54,696 bases of DNA from Massiliimicrobium timonense (lineage in GTDB: Bacteria; Bacillota_I; Bacilli_A; Erysipelotrichales; Coprobacillaceae). The notes below the pieces were generated by a model. The model did no database searches. It saw only the letters and a list, made by a program, of their open reading frames with translations, and was not told the DNA's origin. The position numbers and the translations under genes were made by a program. Location: the NCBI RefSeq assembly GCF_002160865.1, contig NZ_NFLJ01000019.1, forward strand, positions 1 to 54,696, read 5' to 3'. The first letter of the stretch is position 1. The number at the start of each line of letters is the position of its first letter. This document shows positions 7,755-18,734 of the stretch, piece by piece.

Positions 7755-8771
7755 ATGGCAGTAAAAGTAGCAATTAACGGTTTTGGACGTATTGGACGTC
7801 TAGCATTCAGACAAATGTTTGGAGCTGAAGGATATGAAGTAGTTGCAATCAACGACTTAACAGATCCTAAAATGTTAGCACATTTATTAAAATATGATTC
7901 AGCTCAAGGTAAATATGCTTTAGCTGATACAGTAGAAGCTAAAGAATCTTCAATCGTAGTAGATGGAAAAGAAATCGAAATCTACAAAGAAGCAGATGCT
8001 TCTAAATTACCTTGGGGAGAATTAGGAGTAGATGTAGTATTAGAATGTACAGGTTTCTATACTTCTAAAGCTAAATCTCAAGCTCATATTGATGCAGGAG
8101 CTAAAAAAGTTGTTATTTCTGCACCAGCTGGAAATGATTTACCAACTGTTGTATTCGGAGTAAACGAAGGAACATTAACTGCTGATGATACAATCATTTC
8201 AGCTGCATCTTGTACAACTAACTGTTTAGCACCTATGGCTAACGCATTAAACAAATTAGCACCAATCAAATCTGGTATCATGTTAACAGTACATGCTTAT
8301 ACTGGTGACCAAATGGTATTAGATGGACCTCATAGAAAAGGTGACTTAAGAAGAGCACGTGCTGCTGCAGTTAATATCGTGCCTAACTCAACTGGAGCTG
8401 CTAAAGCTATCGGTTTAGTTATCCCTGAATTAAATGGAAAATTAATCGGTTCTGCTCAACGTGTACCTGTTCCTACAGGATCTACAACTATCTTAACTTC
8501 AGTTGTTGAAGGTGAAGTTACTGTAGAACAAGTTAACGAAGCTATGAAAGCAGCTGTAACTCCATCATTTGGATACACTGAAGAACCATTAGTATCTTCA
8601 GATATTATTGGAATGACTTATGGTTCATTATTTGATGCAACTCAAACTATGGTTAAAGCATTAGATAACGGAACTACTGAAGTTCAAACTGTTGCTTGGT
8701 ATGACAACGAAAATTCTTATACTTCTAACATGGTTAGAACTATTAAATATTTCGCTGAATTAACTAAATAA
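7755..8771 (+). CDS. gap: Glyceraldehyde-3-phosphate dehydrogenase
   Basis: The 338-residue protein is NAD-dependent GAPDH, converting glyceraldehyde-3-phosphate to 1,3-bisphosphoglycerate in glycolysis. The Rossmann start INGFGRIGR (7-15), catalytic Cys153 in [10 protein letters not shown], His180 in [10 protein letters not shown] and the C-terminal [12 protein letters not shown] are all present. Codon use differs from neighbours (more AAC, ATC, GGA and almost no rare codons), as expected for one of the most expressed genes. It is a single-gene unit with its own promoter and terminator. Confidence 0.98.
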   Translation: MAVKVAINGFGRIGRLAFRQMFGAEGYEVVAINDLTDPKMLAHLLKYDSAQGKYALADTVEAKESSIVVDGKEIEIYKEADASKLPWGELGVDVVLECTGFYTSKAKSQAHIDAGAKKVVISAPAGNDLPTVVFGVNEGTLTADDTIISAASCTTNCLAPMANALNKLAPIKSGIMLTVHAYTGDQMVLDGPHRKGDLRRARAAAVNIVPNSTGAAKAIGLVIPELNGKLIGSAQRVPVPTGSTTILTSVVEGEVTVEQVNEAMKAAVTPSFGYTEEPLVSSDIIGMTYGSLFDATQTMVKALDNGTTEVQTVAWYDNENSYTSNMVRTIKYFAELTK

Positions 8772-8782
8772 TTTAGAAACTT

Positions 8783-8814
8783 CTTGGGAGTACATTGTAT
8801 TCCCAAGATTTTTT
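8783..8814 (+). terminator. gap terminator
   Basis: CTTGGGA/TCCCAAG stem (8783-8789, 8801-8807), extended by TACA/TGTA, is followed by a T run. Confidence 0.85.
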
Positions 8815-8933
8815 TATGTCAAAAGATGATTTGAGTCTTTTAACAAATGTATGTCAGATATTTTTTATCATATATTTTGAAAGATAAAATGATATATAGT
8901 AAGATAATGCCTAAAGAAAAGAGGTGTTAAAAC

Positions 8934-9713
8934 ATGAATACATCTGTTTTGATTGGTATTATGATACCATTTATTGGGACAACATTAGGTGCGGCCTGTG
9001 TTTTCTTTATGAAACAAAAAATGGATAATCGTGTTCAAAAAGTTCTGCTGGGATTTGCTTCTGGAGTGATGATTGCTGCTTCAGTCTGGTCACTTTTGAT
9101 TCCAGCTTTAGATATGTCAGCAAGTTTAGGAAAATTATCTTTTATACCTGCGGCAGTTGGTTTTTTATTGGGAATTTTCTTTCTATTATTTTTAGATCGT
9201 ACTATTCCACATATGCATTTGGATCATCAGGTAGAAGGAAAGAAATCTCACTTGCAACGTACAACAATGTTAATTTTAGCAGTCACAATGCATAATTTTC
9301 CTGAAGGGATGGCAGTTGGAGTTGTTTTTGCAGGAGCCTTGATGGGAAATAGTGATGTTTCTATTGCTGGAGCAATTGCCTTATCATTGGGTATTGCGAT
9401 ACAGAATTTTCCAGAAGGGGCTATTATTTCTATGCCGTTAAAAAGTGAAGGAGTGTCTAAAGGAAAAGCCTTTATGTATGGTACTTTATCAGGTATTGTT
9501 GAACCTATGGGTGCTATATTAACGATTGTCCTGTCACAGTTTTTTGTGCCGATCTTGCCTTATCTGTTATCTTTTTCCGCTGGCGCAATGGCATATGTCG
9601 TTGTAGAAGAGCTGATTCCTGAAGGTTCACAAGGTACACATTCAAATATTGCGACGATTGGCTTTGCGATTGGATTTGTTATCATGATGATATTAGATGT
9701 AGCATTAGGCTGA
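8934..9713 (+). CDS. ZIP family metal transporter
   Basis: The 259-residue membrane protein has about eight helices and both ZIP metal-binding signatures: MHNFPEGMAVGVVFAG in TM4 (about 119-134) and IQNFPEGAIISMP in TM5 (about 156-168). The second has Gln-Asn where many ZIPs have His-Asn. A short histidine-containing loop (PHMHLDHQ) separates the early helices. Bacterial ZIPs import Zn2+, Fe2+ or Mn2+. The DtxR-type regulator 43 bp downstream is a likely metal-dependent controller. Confidence 0.88.
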   Translation: MNTSVLIGIMIPFIGTTLGAACVFFMKQKMDNRVQKVLLGFASGVMIAASVWSLLIPALDMSASLGKLSFIPAAVGFLLGIFFLLFLDRTIPHMHLDHQVEGKKSHLQRTTMLILAVTMHNFPEGMAVGVVFAGALMGNSDVSIAGAIALSLGIAIQNFPEGAIISMPLKSEGVSKGKAFMYGTLSGIVEPMGAILTIVLSQFFVPILPYLLSFSAGAMAYVVVEELIPEGSQGTHSNIATIGFAIGFVIMMILDVALG

Positions 9714-9756
9714 TGAGTTGTGCTATAATGATATAAATTGATATGAGGTGACAAAA

Positions 9757-10125
9757 ATGGACTTGCATGAATCAGGTGAAATGTATTTAGAAACGATTTT
9801 AATTTTAAAGAATCAAAATGAATATGTCCGTTCTATTGATATTGCACATACCATGGATTTTTCTAAACCAAGCGTATCACGTGCAATCAAACTTTTAAAA
9901 GAATCTCAATTGATTGTTGTAGATGATAAGGGATATATTGATTTTACTGATGAAGGACGTCGTATTGCAGAAAAAGTATATAATCGTCATCAGATTTTAA
10001 CGGCTTTTTTGATTTCTATTGGTGTAAGCGATAAACAAGCTGAAGATGATGCTTGTCGTATTGAACATATTATTAGTGATGAAACACAACAATGTATTCA
10101 AAATTTTTTAAAGAAGCAGTCTTAG
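9757..10125 (+). CDS. DtxR/MntR-type metal-dependent regulator
   Basis: The 122-residue protein begins LHESGEMYLETILIL, the DtxR/MntR opening with metal-site Asp/Glu/His positions. It continues with a winged helix (SIDIAHTMDFSKPSVSRAIKLLKE, about 27-50) and the dimerization helices with HQILTAFLISIGVS and EDDACRIEHIIS, which carry the His and Glu ligands. No SH3-like third domain is present, as in MntR. GAGGTGA lies 9 nt before ATG 9757; the in-frame GTG at 9748 is part of that site. The gene sits behind the ZIP transporter. Which metal it senses is not certain. Confidence 0.85.
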   Translation: MDLHESGEMYLETILILKNQNEYVRSIDIAHTMDFSKPSVSRAIKLLKESQLIVVDDKGYIDFTDEGRRIAEKVYNRHQILTAFLISIGVSDKQAEDDACRIEHIISDETQQCIQNFLKKQS

Positions 10126-10213
10126 GATTGCTTTTCTTTGTTTCAAGAAAATAGTGGCTTGTGAGTTAAAAAAATGATGAATCTATGGTAGAATAAGAAA
10201 ATGAGGTGGAAAT

Positions 10214-11647
10214 ATGGATGATTTTCAGTTTGAGTATGATCAAAAAAAGAAAACAAGATTAAAAAAAGGACCTATATGTGTTCTTATGTGTATCATATGT
10301 TTAATGATAGGTGGAGTTGCTGGCTATTTTATACATGGCTTTCAAATGAGTTATCATCACGATGAGAGTGATATTTATAATGAAATTGCTCAAATTATTG
10401 AAAGTGATTTTTTGGATACCAGTGATTCCAAAATGAGTTTGCAGGAACGTATGCTAAGTGGTATGGTTTTAGCTTTAGGAGATCCTTATTCTTCTTATTT
10501 ATCATTAGAACAATCACAATCTTTAAATGCATCTATTAATGGGACATTTGAAGGTATTGGTATTACTTTTACAATGGTTGATGATGGGGCTATTGTTTTA
10601 GATGTTTATCAAGATACACCTGCTAAAAAAGCAGGAATTTTAAGTGGTGATATCATCACTCATATTGAAGGAACATCTATTGCAGGATATAGTTCTGATA
10701 AAGTCAAAGAAATGATTCAAGGGGAAAAGCAGAGTCAAGTCAAGTTACGTTTGTTGAGAGATGGAAAAGTTCATGAAGTGACAGCAGTTCGTCAAAATGT
10801 GGATACTTCTGTTACTTCTTCCATTATGACAATCAATCATCAATCAGTTGGTTATTTGCGTATTGTGACTTTTGGTGAGAATATAAGTGAAAATATAGAA
10901 AAGATTTTGCAGGAGATGAAGGCACAGAATGTTGAAAAAATCATTATTGATTTAAGAGATAATAGTGGTGGTTATTTAAATGCGGCACAAGAAATTTTAG
11001 ACTTGTTTATACCTAAAGGGCAGATTCTTTTCTCTTTGGAAGATAAGGATGGAGAGAGTGAAGAATATAAAGCGACAAGTCGGGAAAAATATGTTTTTGA
11101 ACAGGGTTATATATTTGTCAATGATCAAACAGCAAGTGCATCAGAAGTATTGAGTGCTGGATTAAAGGAAAATTTGGGTTATCTTTTGGTTGGGGAAACA
11201 ACTTATGGAAAAGGGGTTGCGCAAACACAGGTGACTCTCTCTCAATCAGCAGTTTTAAAATATACTCATGAAAAATGGTTGACACCACATGGGACATGGA
11301 TTAATGGAACAGGGTTAAAACCGGATTATGAGGTTAGTACAACAAGTATTCAAGATTTTCATTTTGGTGAAATGACAACATCTTATCAATATGATGATGT
11401 TGATGATAATATTCAATATATGCAAGAAATGTTGAAAGCATTAGGGTATCCTGTAGAACGGCAGGATGGATATTTTTCAAAACAAACAACAAAAGCCTTA
11501 CAGGCATTTGAAAAAGATTATCATTTAACACAGGATGGTGTGTATTCTACCAATGACCGATTTATTTTATTGAGTGCTTTAACTTATCATTTATATCAAG
11601 AAAAAGAGGATGCTTATTTACAAAAAATGAATCAATTGATTCAATAG
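10214..11647 (+). CDS. S41 family C-terminal processing peptidase
   Basis: The 477-residue protein is CtpA/CtpB-like. It has an N-terminal membrane anchor (about 19-41), a PDZ domain opened by GTFEGIGITF (about 112-195), and an S41 protease core with IIIDLRDNSGGYLNAAQ (about 245-261). The catalytic serine is in NDQTASASEVLSAG (about 300-313), the general-base lysine in TTYGKGVAQ (about 332), and a C-terminal peptidoglycan-binding-like module (DNIQYMQEMLKALGYP) follows. The active site faces outside the cell. In B. subtilis, CtpB of this layout cleaves a regulator in sporulation; the substrate here is unknown. The uvrB site starts only a few bases after the stop, suggesting an operon. Confidence 0.92.
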   Translation: MDDFQFEYDQKKKTRLKKGPICVLMCIICLMIGGVAGYFIHGFQMSYHHDESDIYNEIAQIIESDFLDTSDSKMSLQERMLSGMVLALGDPYSSYLSLEQSQSLNASINGTFEGIGITFTMVDDGAIVLDVYQDTPAKKAGILSGDIITHIEGTSIAGYSSDKVKEMIQGEKQSQVKLRLLRDGKVHEVTAVRQNVDTSVTSSIMTINHQSVGYLRIVTFGENISENIEKILQEMKAQNVEKIIIDLRDNSGGYLNAAQEILDLFIPKGQILFSLEDKDGESEEYKATSREKYVFEQGYIFVNDQTASASEVLSAGLKENLGYLLVGETTYGKGVAQTQVTLSQSAVLKYTHEKWLTPHGTWINGTGLKPDYEVSTTSIQDFHFGEMTTSYQYDDVDDNIQYMQEMLKALGYPVERQDGYFSKQTTKALQAFEKDYHLTQDGVYSTNDRFILLSALTYHLYQEKEDAYLQKMNQLIQ

Positions 11648-11659
11648 GAGGTGATAAGA

Positions 11660-13636
11660 ATGGAAAAATTTAAATTGGTTTCGCAGTACTCTCCAATGGG
11701 AGATCAGCCTACAGCTATTAAGCAACTTGTCGAAGGTATACGAGCTGGTAAAAAAGAACAGGTTTTATTAGGGGGAACAGGAACGGGAAAAACTTTTACC
11801 GTTTCTAATGTGATTGCACAGGTGAATAAACCGACACTGGTTCTGGCTCATAATAAAACTTTGGCAGGGCAGCTGTATTCGGAATTGAAAGAGTTTTTTC
11901 CAGAAAATCGTGTAGAGTATTTTGTTTCTAATTTCGATTTTTATCAGCCAGAGGCTTATATTCCTAAAAGTGATACTTATATTGATAAAAATGCAAAGAC
12001 AAATTATGAAATTGAAATGTTACGTTCCGCAGCAATGAATTCTTTGTTAGAAAGAAGGGATACCATTGTTGTGGCTTCAGTGGCTTCAATTTATGGATTG
12101 GGAAATCCAGAACAATATCGTGAAATGATTTTTTCTTTACGTGTAGGACAAGAGATTGATCGTCGTGAACTGTTGACTTATCTTGTTGATCGTCAATATC
12201 AAAGAAATGATATTGAACAGTCTAAAGGAACTTTCAGAGTACGTGGAGATGTTATTGAAATTGTACCCGGACATACAGAAAGCTGGTTGATTCGTATTGA
12301 ACTGTTTGGGGATGAAGTAGAAGGAATCAGTGAGGTTGATCCTTTAACAGGAAAGGTTTTAGGACGTTATAAAACATATACGATTTATCCAGCATATGGT
12401 TATGTGACGAAAAAAGAACAGATGTTACGCGCCTGTGACACGATTTCAGAGGAATTAAAGGAGCGTCTACAATATTTTAAAGATGCGATGAAACCTTTGG
12501 AATATGAACGTCTTGATCAACGTACCAGACATGATATTGAGATGTTAAGAGAAGTAGGAATGTGTCCCGGTATTGAAAACTATTCTCGTCATATTGATGG
12601 ACGTCTGGCAGGACAGCGACCTTATACACTGATTGATTATTTTCCAGATGATTTCTTGATGATTATTGATGAGAGTCATGTGATGTTACCACAGGTGAGA
12701 GGGATGTTTAATGGGGATCGCAGTCGAAAAGAAACGTTGGTTGAATATGGTTTTCGTTTACCAAGTGCTTTGGATAATCGACCATTGCGCTTTGAAGAAT
12801 TTGAAGATATTATTCATCAAGTCATCTATGTTTCAGCAACACCGGGTGATTATGAATTAGAAAAAACTCATGGAGAATATGCTGAACAGATTATTCGACC
12901 AACAGGATTATTAGATCCAATTATTGATGTTCGTCCAACAAAAAATCAGATTGATGATTTGATTGATGAAATTCATGAACGTATTGAAAAAAATGAACGT
13001 GTGCTTATTACAACACTGACAAAACGTATGGCCGAGGATTTAAGTGCCTATTTAAAAGAAGTAGGGTTAAAGGTGGCTTATTTACATTCAGATACGAAGA
13101 CTTTAGAAAGAACGGAAATTCTAAGAGATTTAAGACTTGGTAAATATGATGTTTTAGTAGGTATCAACTTATTAAGAGAAGGTTTAGATTTGCCAGAAGT
13201 TTCACTTGTCTGTATTTTGGATGCTGATAAAGAAGGGTTTTTAAGAAGTGAACGTTCTTTGATTCAGACGATTGGTCGTGCGGCTAGAAATGCGAATGGA
13301 AAGGTTATTATGTATGGAGATCATATAACAGAATCTATGCAAAAAGCAATTGATGAAACCAATCGTCGTCGTCAGATTCAAGAAGCTTATAATAAGGAAC
13401 ATCATATTATTCCACAAACAATTCATAAGGAAATTCATGATTTGATTCAAGGAAAGGAAACAATGGAGGAAGCTTCATCGTTGCTTCAAAAAGGTAAGAA
13501 AGCGACAAAACAGGCGAAAAAGAAATTGATTGATGATTTAGAAAAAGAAATGAAAGAAGCGGCGAAAGTTCTTGACTTTGAACGTGCAATGGAATTAAGA
13601 GATATTATTTTAGAACTTAAAGGTGAAAAATCATGA
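11660..13636 (+). CDS. uvrB: Excinuclease ABC subunit B
   Basis: UvrB (658 residues) is the damage-verification helicase of nucleotide excision repair. It shows Walker [11 protein letters not shown] (about 39-48), the beta-hairpin region around YYQPEAY-like [11 protein letters not shown], the Walker B-type DESH motif in [11 protein letters not shown], motif [11 protein letters not shown], and the C-terminal UVR domain (about 620-655) that contacts UvrC. AGGAGGTGAT lies 6-9 nt before ATG 11660; the GTG at 11651 lies within that site. It leads a cluster with cca, uvrA, hprK and lgt, with overlaps of a few bases between several genes. Confidence 0.98.
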   Translation: MEKFKLVSQYSPMGDQPTAIKQLVEGIRAGKKEQVLLGGTGTGKTFTVSNVIAQVNKPTLVLAHNKTLAGQLYSELKEFFPENRVEYFVSNFDFYQPEAYIPKSDTYIDKNAKTNYEIEMLRSAAMNSLLERRDTIVVASVASIYGLGNPEQYREMIFSLRVGQEIDRRELLTYLVDRQYQRNDIEQSKGTFRVRGDVIEIVPGHTESWLIRIELFGDEVEGISEVDPLTGKVLGRYKTYTIYPAYGYVTKKEQMLRACDTISEELKERLQYFKDAMKPLEYERLDQRTRHDIEMLREVGMCPGIENYSRHIDGRLAGQRPYTLIDYFPDDFLMIIDESHVMLPQVRGMFNGDRSRKETLVEYGFRLPSALDNRPLRFEEFEDIIHQVIYVSATPGDYELEKTHGEYAEQIIRPTGLLDPIIDVRPTKNQIDDLIDEIHERIEKNERVLITTLTKRMAEDLSAYLKEVGLKVAYLHSDTKTLERTEILRDLRLGKYDVLVGINLLREGLDLPEVSLVCILDADKEGFLRSERSLIQTIGRAARNANGKVIMYGDHITESMQKAIDETNRRRQIQEAYNKEHHIIPQTIHKEIHDLIQGKETMEEASSLLQKGKKATKQAKKKLIDDLEKEMKEAAKVLDFERAMELRDIILELKGEKS

Positions 13637-14976
13637 AAATAGATGTTCTCGCAAAAACTGTTTTTGATGATATTATAAGTCATGGTGGTCAAGTTTATAT
13701 TGTAGGCGGATCAGTGCGTGATGATGTCCTGGGATGTCAGGATCTTCATGATATAGATGTAGAAGTTTATCATATTTCATATCAACAACTTTGTGATATT
13801 TTACAAAAATATGGGCAAGTCAATACTTTTGGTCAGTCTTTTGCGATTGTTCAATTGGATACTTTACCTCATTATGATTTTGCTTTACCACGTCAAGAAA
13901 AGAAAACAGGTGTCAAACATCAAGATTTTGAAACAATGATTGATCAAAATTTACCAATAGAAAAAGCCATTTTAAGACGTGATTTAACGATTAATGCTTT
14001 AATGTATGATTATCAACAAAAAAAGATTATTGATTTATGTCATGGTTTAGATGATATCAAACATCATATCATCCGTTGTGTTGATGCTTCACGTTTTATT
14101 GAAGATCCATTACGTGTTTTAAGAGTGGCTCGTTTTGTCGCAAAGCTACAATTTCAAGTCGATAGCCAAACTAAAGAGCTTTGTCGACAAATGGTTTCTC
14201 AACATATGTTAGATCATTTGTCTGTTGAAAGAATTTATCAAGAATATTGTCAAATCCTTATGACAGACATGCCTTCACTTGGATTTCAGTTTTTAAAAGA
14301 AATCGGTGCCTTACCACCTTATTTACAAGCCCTCACAACAACGCATCAACGCTTAGATTATCATCCTGAAGGTGATGTCTTTACGCATACCATGCTAGTC
14401 ATTGATGTAGCTAGTCATGTCAAGCAAAAAACTGATCATCCTTTATGGTTTATGTGGGCATGTTTATTACATGATATTGGTAAGCCACTTGTCACAACAA
14501 GTGATGGTCATGCGCCATTACATAATGAAGCAGGTGTTCAAGTTTTTCATGGTGTGCCTTTGATTACTTCTAAAAAAGAAAGACAATATATTTCAACAAT
14601 GATTATGTATCATATGCATTTAATGAATATGTCACGTCATCAAGCCAGAGATATATCTTATTTAAGGTTATTAAAGAAAATTGATGGAAAAGTTTCAATG
14701 AATGATTTGATTTATATCAGCTGTTGTGATAAGTTAGGTAGAGGAAAAGTTGCCCAAGAACAATATGATGCTTTTTGGACTTTTATTCAGGATAAACAAC
14801 AGCGCTTAGGGTGCCAGGCGATGCCTGCTTTGATAGATGGTCATGATTTGATTGAATATGGTTTCCATAATCATCAATGTTTTAAAGATATGCTGGAAGA
14901 AGCTTATGATTTACAGTTACAGGGTTATAGTAAGGAAAAGATATTAAGGAGTTTGAAAAAGTATGAACAAAGATAA
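13633..14976 (+). CDS. CCA tRNA nucleotidyltransferase / poly(A) polymerase family, HD domain
   Basis: The 447-residue protein has the class II nucleotidyltransferase head: [10 protein letters not shown] (about 25-34), the metal Asp pair in DIDVEVY (about 39-45), [12 protein letters not shown], and the helical [12 protein letters not shown] segment. The C-terminal HD phosphohydrolase domain has LLHDIGKP (about 277-284). Such proteins add or repair the tRNA 3' CCA; the HD domain may add phosphatase/phosphodiesterase activity. All seven tRNA genes at 26.4-27.0 kb encode CCA, so repair is the likelier role. Its ATG overlaps the uvrB stop by 4 bases (ATGA) and its end overlaps uvrA by 14 bases. 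Confidence 0.85.
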   Translation: MKIDVLAKTVFDDIISHGGQVYIVGGSVRDDVLGCQDLHDIDVEVYHISYQQLCDILQKYGQVNTFGQSFAIVQLDTLPHYDFALPRQEKKTGVKHQDFETMIDQNLPIEKAILRRDLTINALMYDYQQKKIIDLCHGLDDIKHHIIRCVDASRFIEDPLRVLRVARFVAKLQFQVDSQTKELCRQMVSQHMLDHLSVERIYQEYCQILMTDMPSLGFQFLKEIGALPPYLQALTTTHQRLDYHPEGDVFTHTMLVIDVASHVKQKTDHPLWFMWACLLHDIGKPLVTTSDGHAPLHNEAGVQVFHGVPLITSKKERQYISTMIMYHMHLMNMSRHQARDISYLRLLKKIDGKVSMNDLIYISCCDKLGRGKVAQEQYDAFWTFIQDKQQRLGCQAMPALIDGHDLIEYGFHNHQCFKDMLEEAYDLQLQGYSKEKILRSLKKYEQR

Positions 14977-17788
14977 AATTATTATCAAAGGTGCAAGAGT
15001 AAATAATTTAAAAAATATAAATGTTGAAATTCCACGTGATCAATTGGTAATTATGACGGGATTATCAGGGAGTGGAAAAACCTCTTTAGCCTTTGATACG
15101 ATTTATGCCGAAGGACAAAGACGCTATGTAGAATCTTTAAGTGCCTATGCCAGACAATTTTTAGGTGGAATTGAAAAACCGGATGTCGATAGTATTGATG
15201 GTTTATCTCCTGCCATTGCGATTGATCAGAAAACAACTTCTAACAATCCACGTTCAACAGTTGGAACAGTAACAGAGATTTTTGATTATTTAAGACTCCT
15301 TTATGCCAGAGTTGGTCATGCTTATTGTCCAACTCATCATGTTTTGATTGAATCACAGACGATTAAGCAGATGGTAGATACCATTGATCAGTATGAAGAT
15401 GGTACAAAATTACAAGTTCTGGCAAGAATGTGTCGCAATCAAAAAGGAACGCATAAGGATTTATTTGAACAGCTTGTTAAAGATGGATTTTTGCGTGTCA
15501 AAGTGGATGGAGAAATGCGTCTTTTAGATGAAGATATTGTTTTGGATAAAAATAAAAAACATAATATTGATGTTGTGGTGGATCGTATTATTAAAAAAGA
15601 AGGATATCGTTCACGTTTGGCTGATTCTTTAGAAACAGGATTAAAATTAACAGGGGGAGAAGTGATTGTTGAAAACTTGAATGAAAAAACAGAAAAGCTT
15701 TTTTCTCAACATTTGGCTTGTCCTTATTGTGGATTTAGTGTTCCTAAATTAGAACCACGTTTATTTTCTTTTAATAACCCTTTAGGTGCTTGTCCAGATT
15801 GTAAAGGAATTGGTGTGAAAAATGAAGTTGATAATGATTTATTGATTCTAGACTGGTCATTAAGTATTAATCAAGGTGGTATTCGTTATTTTAAGACATC
15901 AGTAGGAACTGATCGTATTGAATGGCAGAGATTTCTGGTTTTATGTCGAGAATATCATATTGATTTAGATAAACCACTTAAAGATTTTAGTAAGAAAGAA
16001 TTAGATATTATTTTATATGGTTCTGATAAACCTATTACATATACATTACAATCAAGTTCAGGTAATGTTTCTAAAACAACCAAACCTATTGAAGGTGTGA
16101 AAACATTGATTCAAAGACGTTATGAAGAAACAACATCGTCATGGTCTAAAGAATGGTATGCGTCATTTATGGCTGAACATACTTGTCCGACATGTCAAGG
16201 TAAACGTTTAAATGAACAGGTTTTAAGTGTTCAGGTAGGTGGTTTAAACATCAGTGAATTTACAGATATGTCCATTGAAAAAGCTTTGGACTTTGTACAG
16301 AACTTAAAACTGAATGAAACGGAAACAAATATTGCCAGATTAATCATCAAAGAAATCAAAGATCGCTTGACTTTCTTAAATGATGTCGGTTTAGGATATT
16401 TGACTTTATCCAGACGAGCAGGTGGTTTGTCTGGAGGAGAAGCGCAACGTATTCGTTTAGCAACACAGATTGGTTCACGTTTAACAGGTGTTCTTTATGT
16501 TTTAGATGAACCATCAATTGGTTTACATCAAAGGGATAATGAAAAGTTAATTAAAACGCTTTGCAATATGCGTGATTTAGGTAACAGTGTGATTGTTGTT
16601 GAACATGATGAAGATACGATGCGTGCTTCTGATTATATTATTGATATTGGTCCGGGAGCAGGTGTTCATGGTGGAGAAGTTGTGGCTGCTGGAACCCCAG
16701 AAGAAGTGATGAAGAATCCCAATTCTATTACTGGAAAATATCTTTCTGGTGAATATAAGATTCCAGTTCCTAAAAAACGTCGTAAAGGAAATGGCTTATT
16801 TGTAGAAGTCAAAGGGGCTAAGGAAAATAATTTGAAGAATATCAATGTGAAATTTCCATTAGGAAAATTTGTTTGTGTGACAGGTGTTTCAGGAAGTGGA
16901 AAGTCAACATTGGTTAATGAGATTTTATGTAAAGCGATGCGTGCCAAATTGTATCATTCTAAAGAAAAGCCCGGTAAACATAGAGAAATATTAGGACTGG
17001 AAAATGTTGATAAAGTGATTGAAGTGTCACAAGATCCTATTGGACGTACACCACGTTCCAATCCAGTCACTTATACAGGGGTCTTTGATGATATTCGTGA
17101 ATTATTTGCGAAGACACCGGAAGCCAAAATGCGTGGATATGATAAAGGACGTTTTTCTTTCAATGTGAAAGGTGGGCGTTGTGAAGCTTGTCAAGGTGAC
17201 GGGGTCAAACGTATCAGTATGCACTTTTTACCAGATGTCTATGTTCCATGTGAGGAATGTGGTGGTAAGCGTTATAATGAAGAAACTTTACAAGTGACAT
17301 ATAAGGATAAAACAATCTACGATGTTTTGGAAATGACGATTGAGGATTCATTGTCTTTCTTTGATAATTTACCTCGTATTCGTTCTAAATTACAAACAAT
17401 CTATGATGTAGGGTTAGGTTATATTAAATTAGGACAAAGTGCAACAACATTGTCCGGTGGTGAAGCACAGCGTGTCAAACTGGCTAGTGAATTACAAAAG
17501 AAAGCTACAGGAAAAACGGTCTATATTTTAGATGAACCAACGACTGGTTTACATAGTCATGATGTGGCACGTTTAATTGAAGTTTTAAATCGTATTGTTG
17601 ATCAGGGCGATACTGTGATTGTGATTGAACATAATCTGGATGTGATTAAAGTTGCTGATCATATTATTGATTTAGGATTGGAAGGTGGCGATAATGGTGG
17701 TACAATTGTTGTATCAGGTACACCAGAAAAAGTTGCTGCCTGCCAAAAAAGTCATACAGGACGTTTTTTGAAAATGGTTCTGGAATAG
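14963..17788 (+). CDS. uvrA: Excinuclease ABC subunit A
   Basis: UvrA (941 residues) is the dimeric ABC-type damage sensor that loads UvrB. It contains two ATPase halves with Walker A GLSGSGKTSLAFDT (about 32-45) and [14 protein letters not shown] (about 640-653). Both signature loops (LSGGEAQRIRLA and LSGGEAQRVKLA) and Walker B motifs (LYVLDEPSIGL and VYILDEPTTGL) are present. The zinc modules are CPYCGFSVP...CPDCKG and CEACQGDGV...CEECGGKRY. Length is normal. It overlaps the preceding gene and precedes hprK by 10 bp. Confidence 0.98.
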   Translation: MNKDKIIIKGARVNNLKNINVEIPRDQLVIMTGLSGSGKTSLAFDTIYAEGQRRYVESLSAYARQFLGGIEKPDVDSIDGLSPAIAIDQKTTSNNPRSTVGTVTEIFDYLRLLYARVGHAYCPTHHVLIESQTIKQMVDTIDQYEDGTKLQVLARMCRNQKGTHKDLFEQLVKDGFLRVKVDGEMRLLDEDIVLDKNKKHNIDVVVDRIIKKEGYRSRLADSLETGLKLTGGEVIVENLNEKTEKLFSQHLACPYCGFSVPKLEPRLFSFNNPLGACPDCKGIGVKNEVDNDLLILDWSLSINQGGIRYFKTSVGTDRIEWQRFLVLCREYHIDLDKPLKDFSKKELDIILYGSDKPITYTLQSSSGNVSKTTKPIEGVKTLIQRRYEETTSSWSKEWYASFMAEHTCPTCQGKRLNEQVLSVQVGGLNISEFTDMSIEKALDFVQNLKLNETETNIARLIIKEIKDRLTFLNDVGLGYLTLSRRAGGLSGGEAQRIRLATQIGSRLTGVLYVLDEPSIGLHQRDNEKLIKTLCNMRDLGNSVIVVEHDEDTMRASDYIIDIGPGAGVHGGEVVAAGTPEEVMKNPNSITGKYLSGEYKIPVPKKRRKGNGLFVEVKGAKENNLKNINVKFPLGKFVCVTGVSGSGKSTLVNEILCKAMRAKLYHSKEKPGKHREILGLENVDKVIEVSQDPIGRTPRSNPVTYTGVFDDIRELFAKTPEAKMRGYDKGRFSFNVKGGRCEACQGDGVKRISMHFLPDVYVPCEECGGKRYNEETLQVTYKDKTIYDVLEMTIEDSLSFFDNLPRIRSKLQTIYDVGLGYIKLGQSATTLSGGEAQRVKLASELQKKATGKTVYILDEPTTGLHSHDVARLIEVLNRIVDQGDTVIVIEHNLDVIKVADHIIDLGLEGGDNGGTIVVSGTPEKVAACQKSHTGRFLKMVLE

Positions 17789-17798
17789 GAGGAAAATC

Positions 17799-18734
17799 AT
17801 GGGAAAGTCAGTCAAAATCAAAGATCTATTAAAACCGACTTTGTTTCATCAAGTATCAGGGGATGAAACAGCGTTGGAAAGAGAGGTTTTTGTGCCAGAA
17901 ATGAATCGTCCTGGTTTTGAATTAGCAGGATTTTTCAAGCACACTGATTTTAGAAGAATTATATTATTTGGTGAAAAAGAGATTTCTTTCGTGAAAGAAA
18001 TGAGTAAAGAATCACAGTTAGCTTGTTTTTCTAAACTGGCTAATGATGAAACACCTTGTATCATTATTGCGAAAGGGTATGAATGTCCAGAAATATTAAA
18101 AAATATAGCCATCAAAAGAAATTTTCCAATTTTTGAAACAACACAGGCGACAGGACGTGTTTCCATTGATTTAACAGGAACATTGGATGAAGCTTTAGCT
18201 GCTGAAACATTGATGCATGGTGTTTTCTTAAATATTTATGGAAAAGGTGTTGTGATTCGTGGTGATAGTGGTATTGGGAAATCAGAGATTGCATTAGAAC
18301 TAATTAAGCGTGGACATTTTCTAATTGCAGATGATGCTGTAGAACTTTATCATATTGGTCAAGGTATTGTGGGACGTGCACCAGAAGTCTTACGAAACTT
18401 ATTAGAAATACGTGGGATTGGTGTCATTGATGTTTCTAAGATGTTTGGGGTGGCATCTGTTTTACCAAAGGATAATGTTGATTTGATTATTCAGTTAGAA
18501 CGCTGGTTACCTTCACGTGAATATACGAGAATTGGGATGGAAGAAGATGATGTGATGGAAGAAATCTTAGGAATACAAATTCCTAAAATTGTCGTGCCAG
18601 TCACTGGTGGAAGAAGTATGTCGGCCATTATTGAAGCTGCTGTGATGAATATGCAATTAAAAGATTCTGGATTTGATTCAAGTAAAGAATTTGTGAATCG
18701 TATTCTTGATAATATCAAAAATAAATCGTCATGA
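17799..18734 (+). CDS. hprK: HPr kinase/phosphorylase
   Basis: The 311-residue protein is the bifunctional enzyme that phosphorylates or dephosphorylates Ser46 of HPr, the switch for carbon catabolite control in Firmicutes. It has an N-terminal regulatory domain, the Walker A loop GDSGIGKSE (about 152-160) and the HprK signature LEIRGIGVIDVSKMFG (about 203-218). The start follows a perfect AGGAGG. The stop overlaps the lgt start by 4 bases, the conserved hprK-lgt pairing of Firmicutes. Confidence 0.97.
   Translation: MGKSVKIKDLLKPTLFHQVSGDETALEREVFVPEMNRPGFELAGFFKHTDFRRIILFGEKEISFVKEMSKESQLACFSKLANDETPCIIIAKGYECPEILKNIAIKRNFPIFETTQATGRVSIDLTGTLDEALAAETLMHGVFLNIYGKGVVIRGDSGIGKSEIALELIKRGHFLIADDAVELYHIGQGIVGRAPEVLRNLLEIRGIGVIDVSKMFGVASVLPKDNVDLIIQLERWLPSREYTRIGMEEDDVMEEILGIQIPKIVVPVTGGRSMSAIIEAAVMNMQLKDSGFDSSKEFVNRILDNIKNKSS

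Noticed and set aside
16666-16947. Minus-strand frame inside uvrA
   Set aside because: Antisense shadow of a fully conserved uvrA region.
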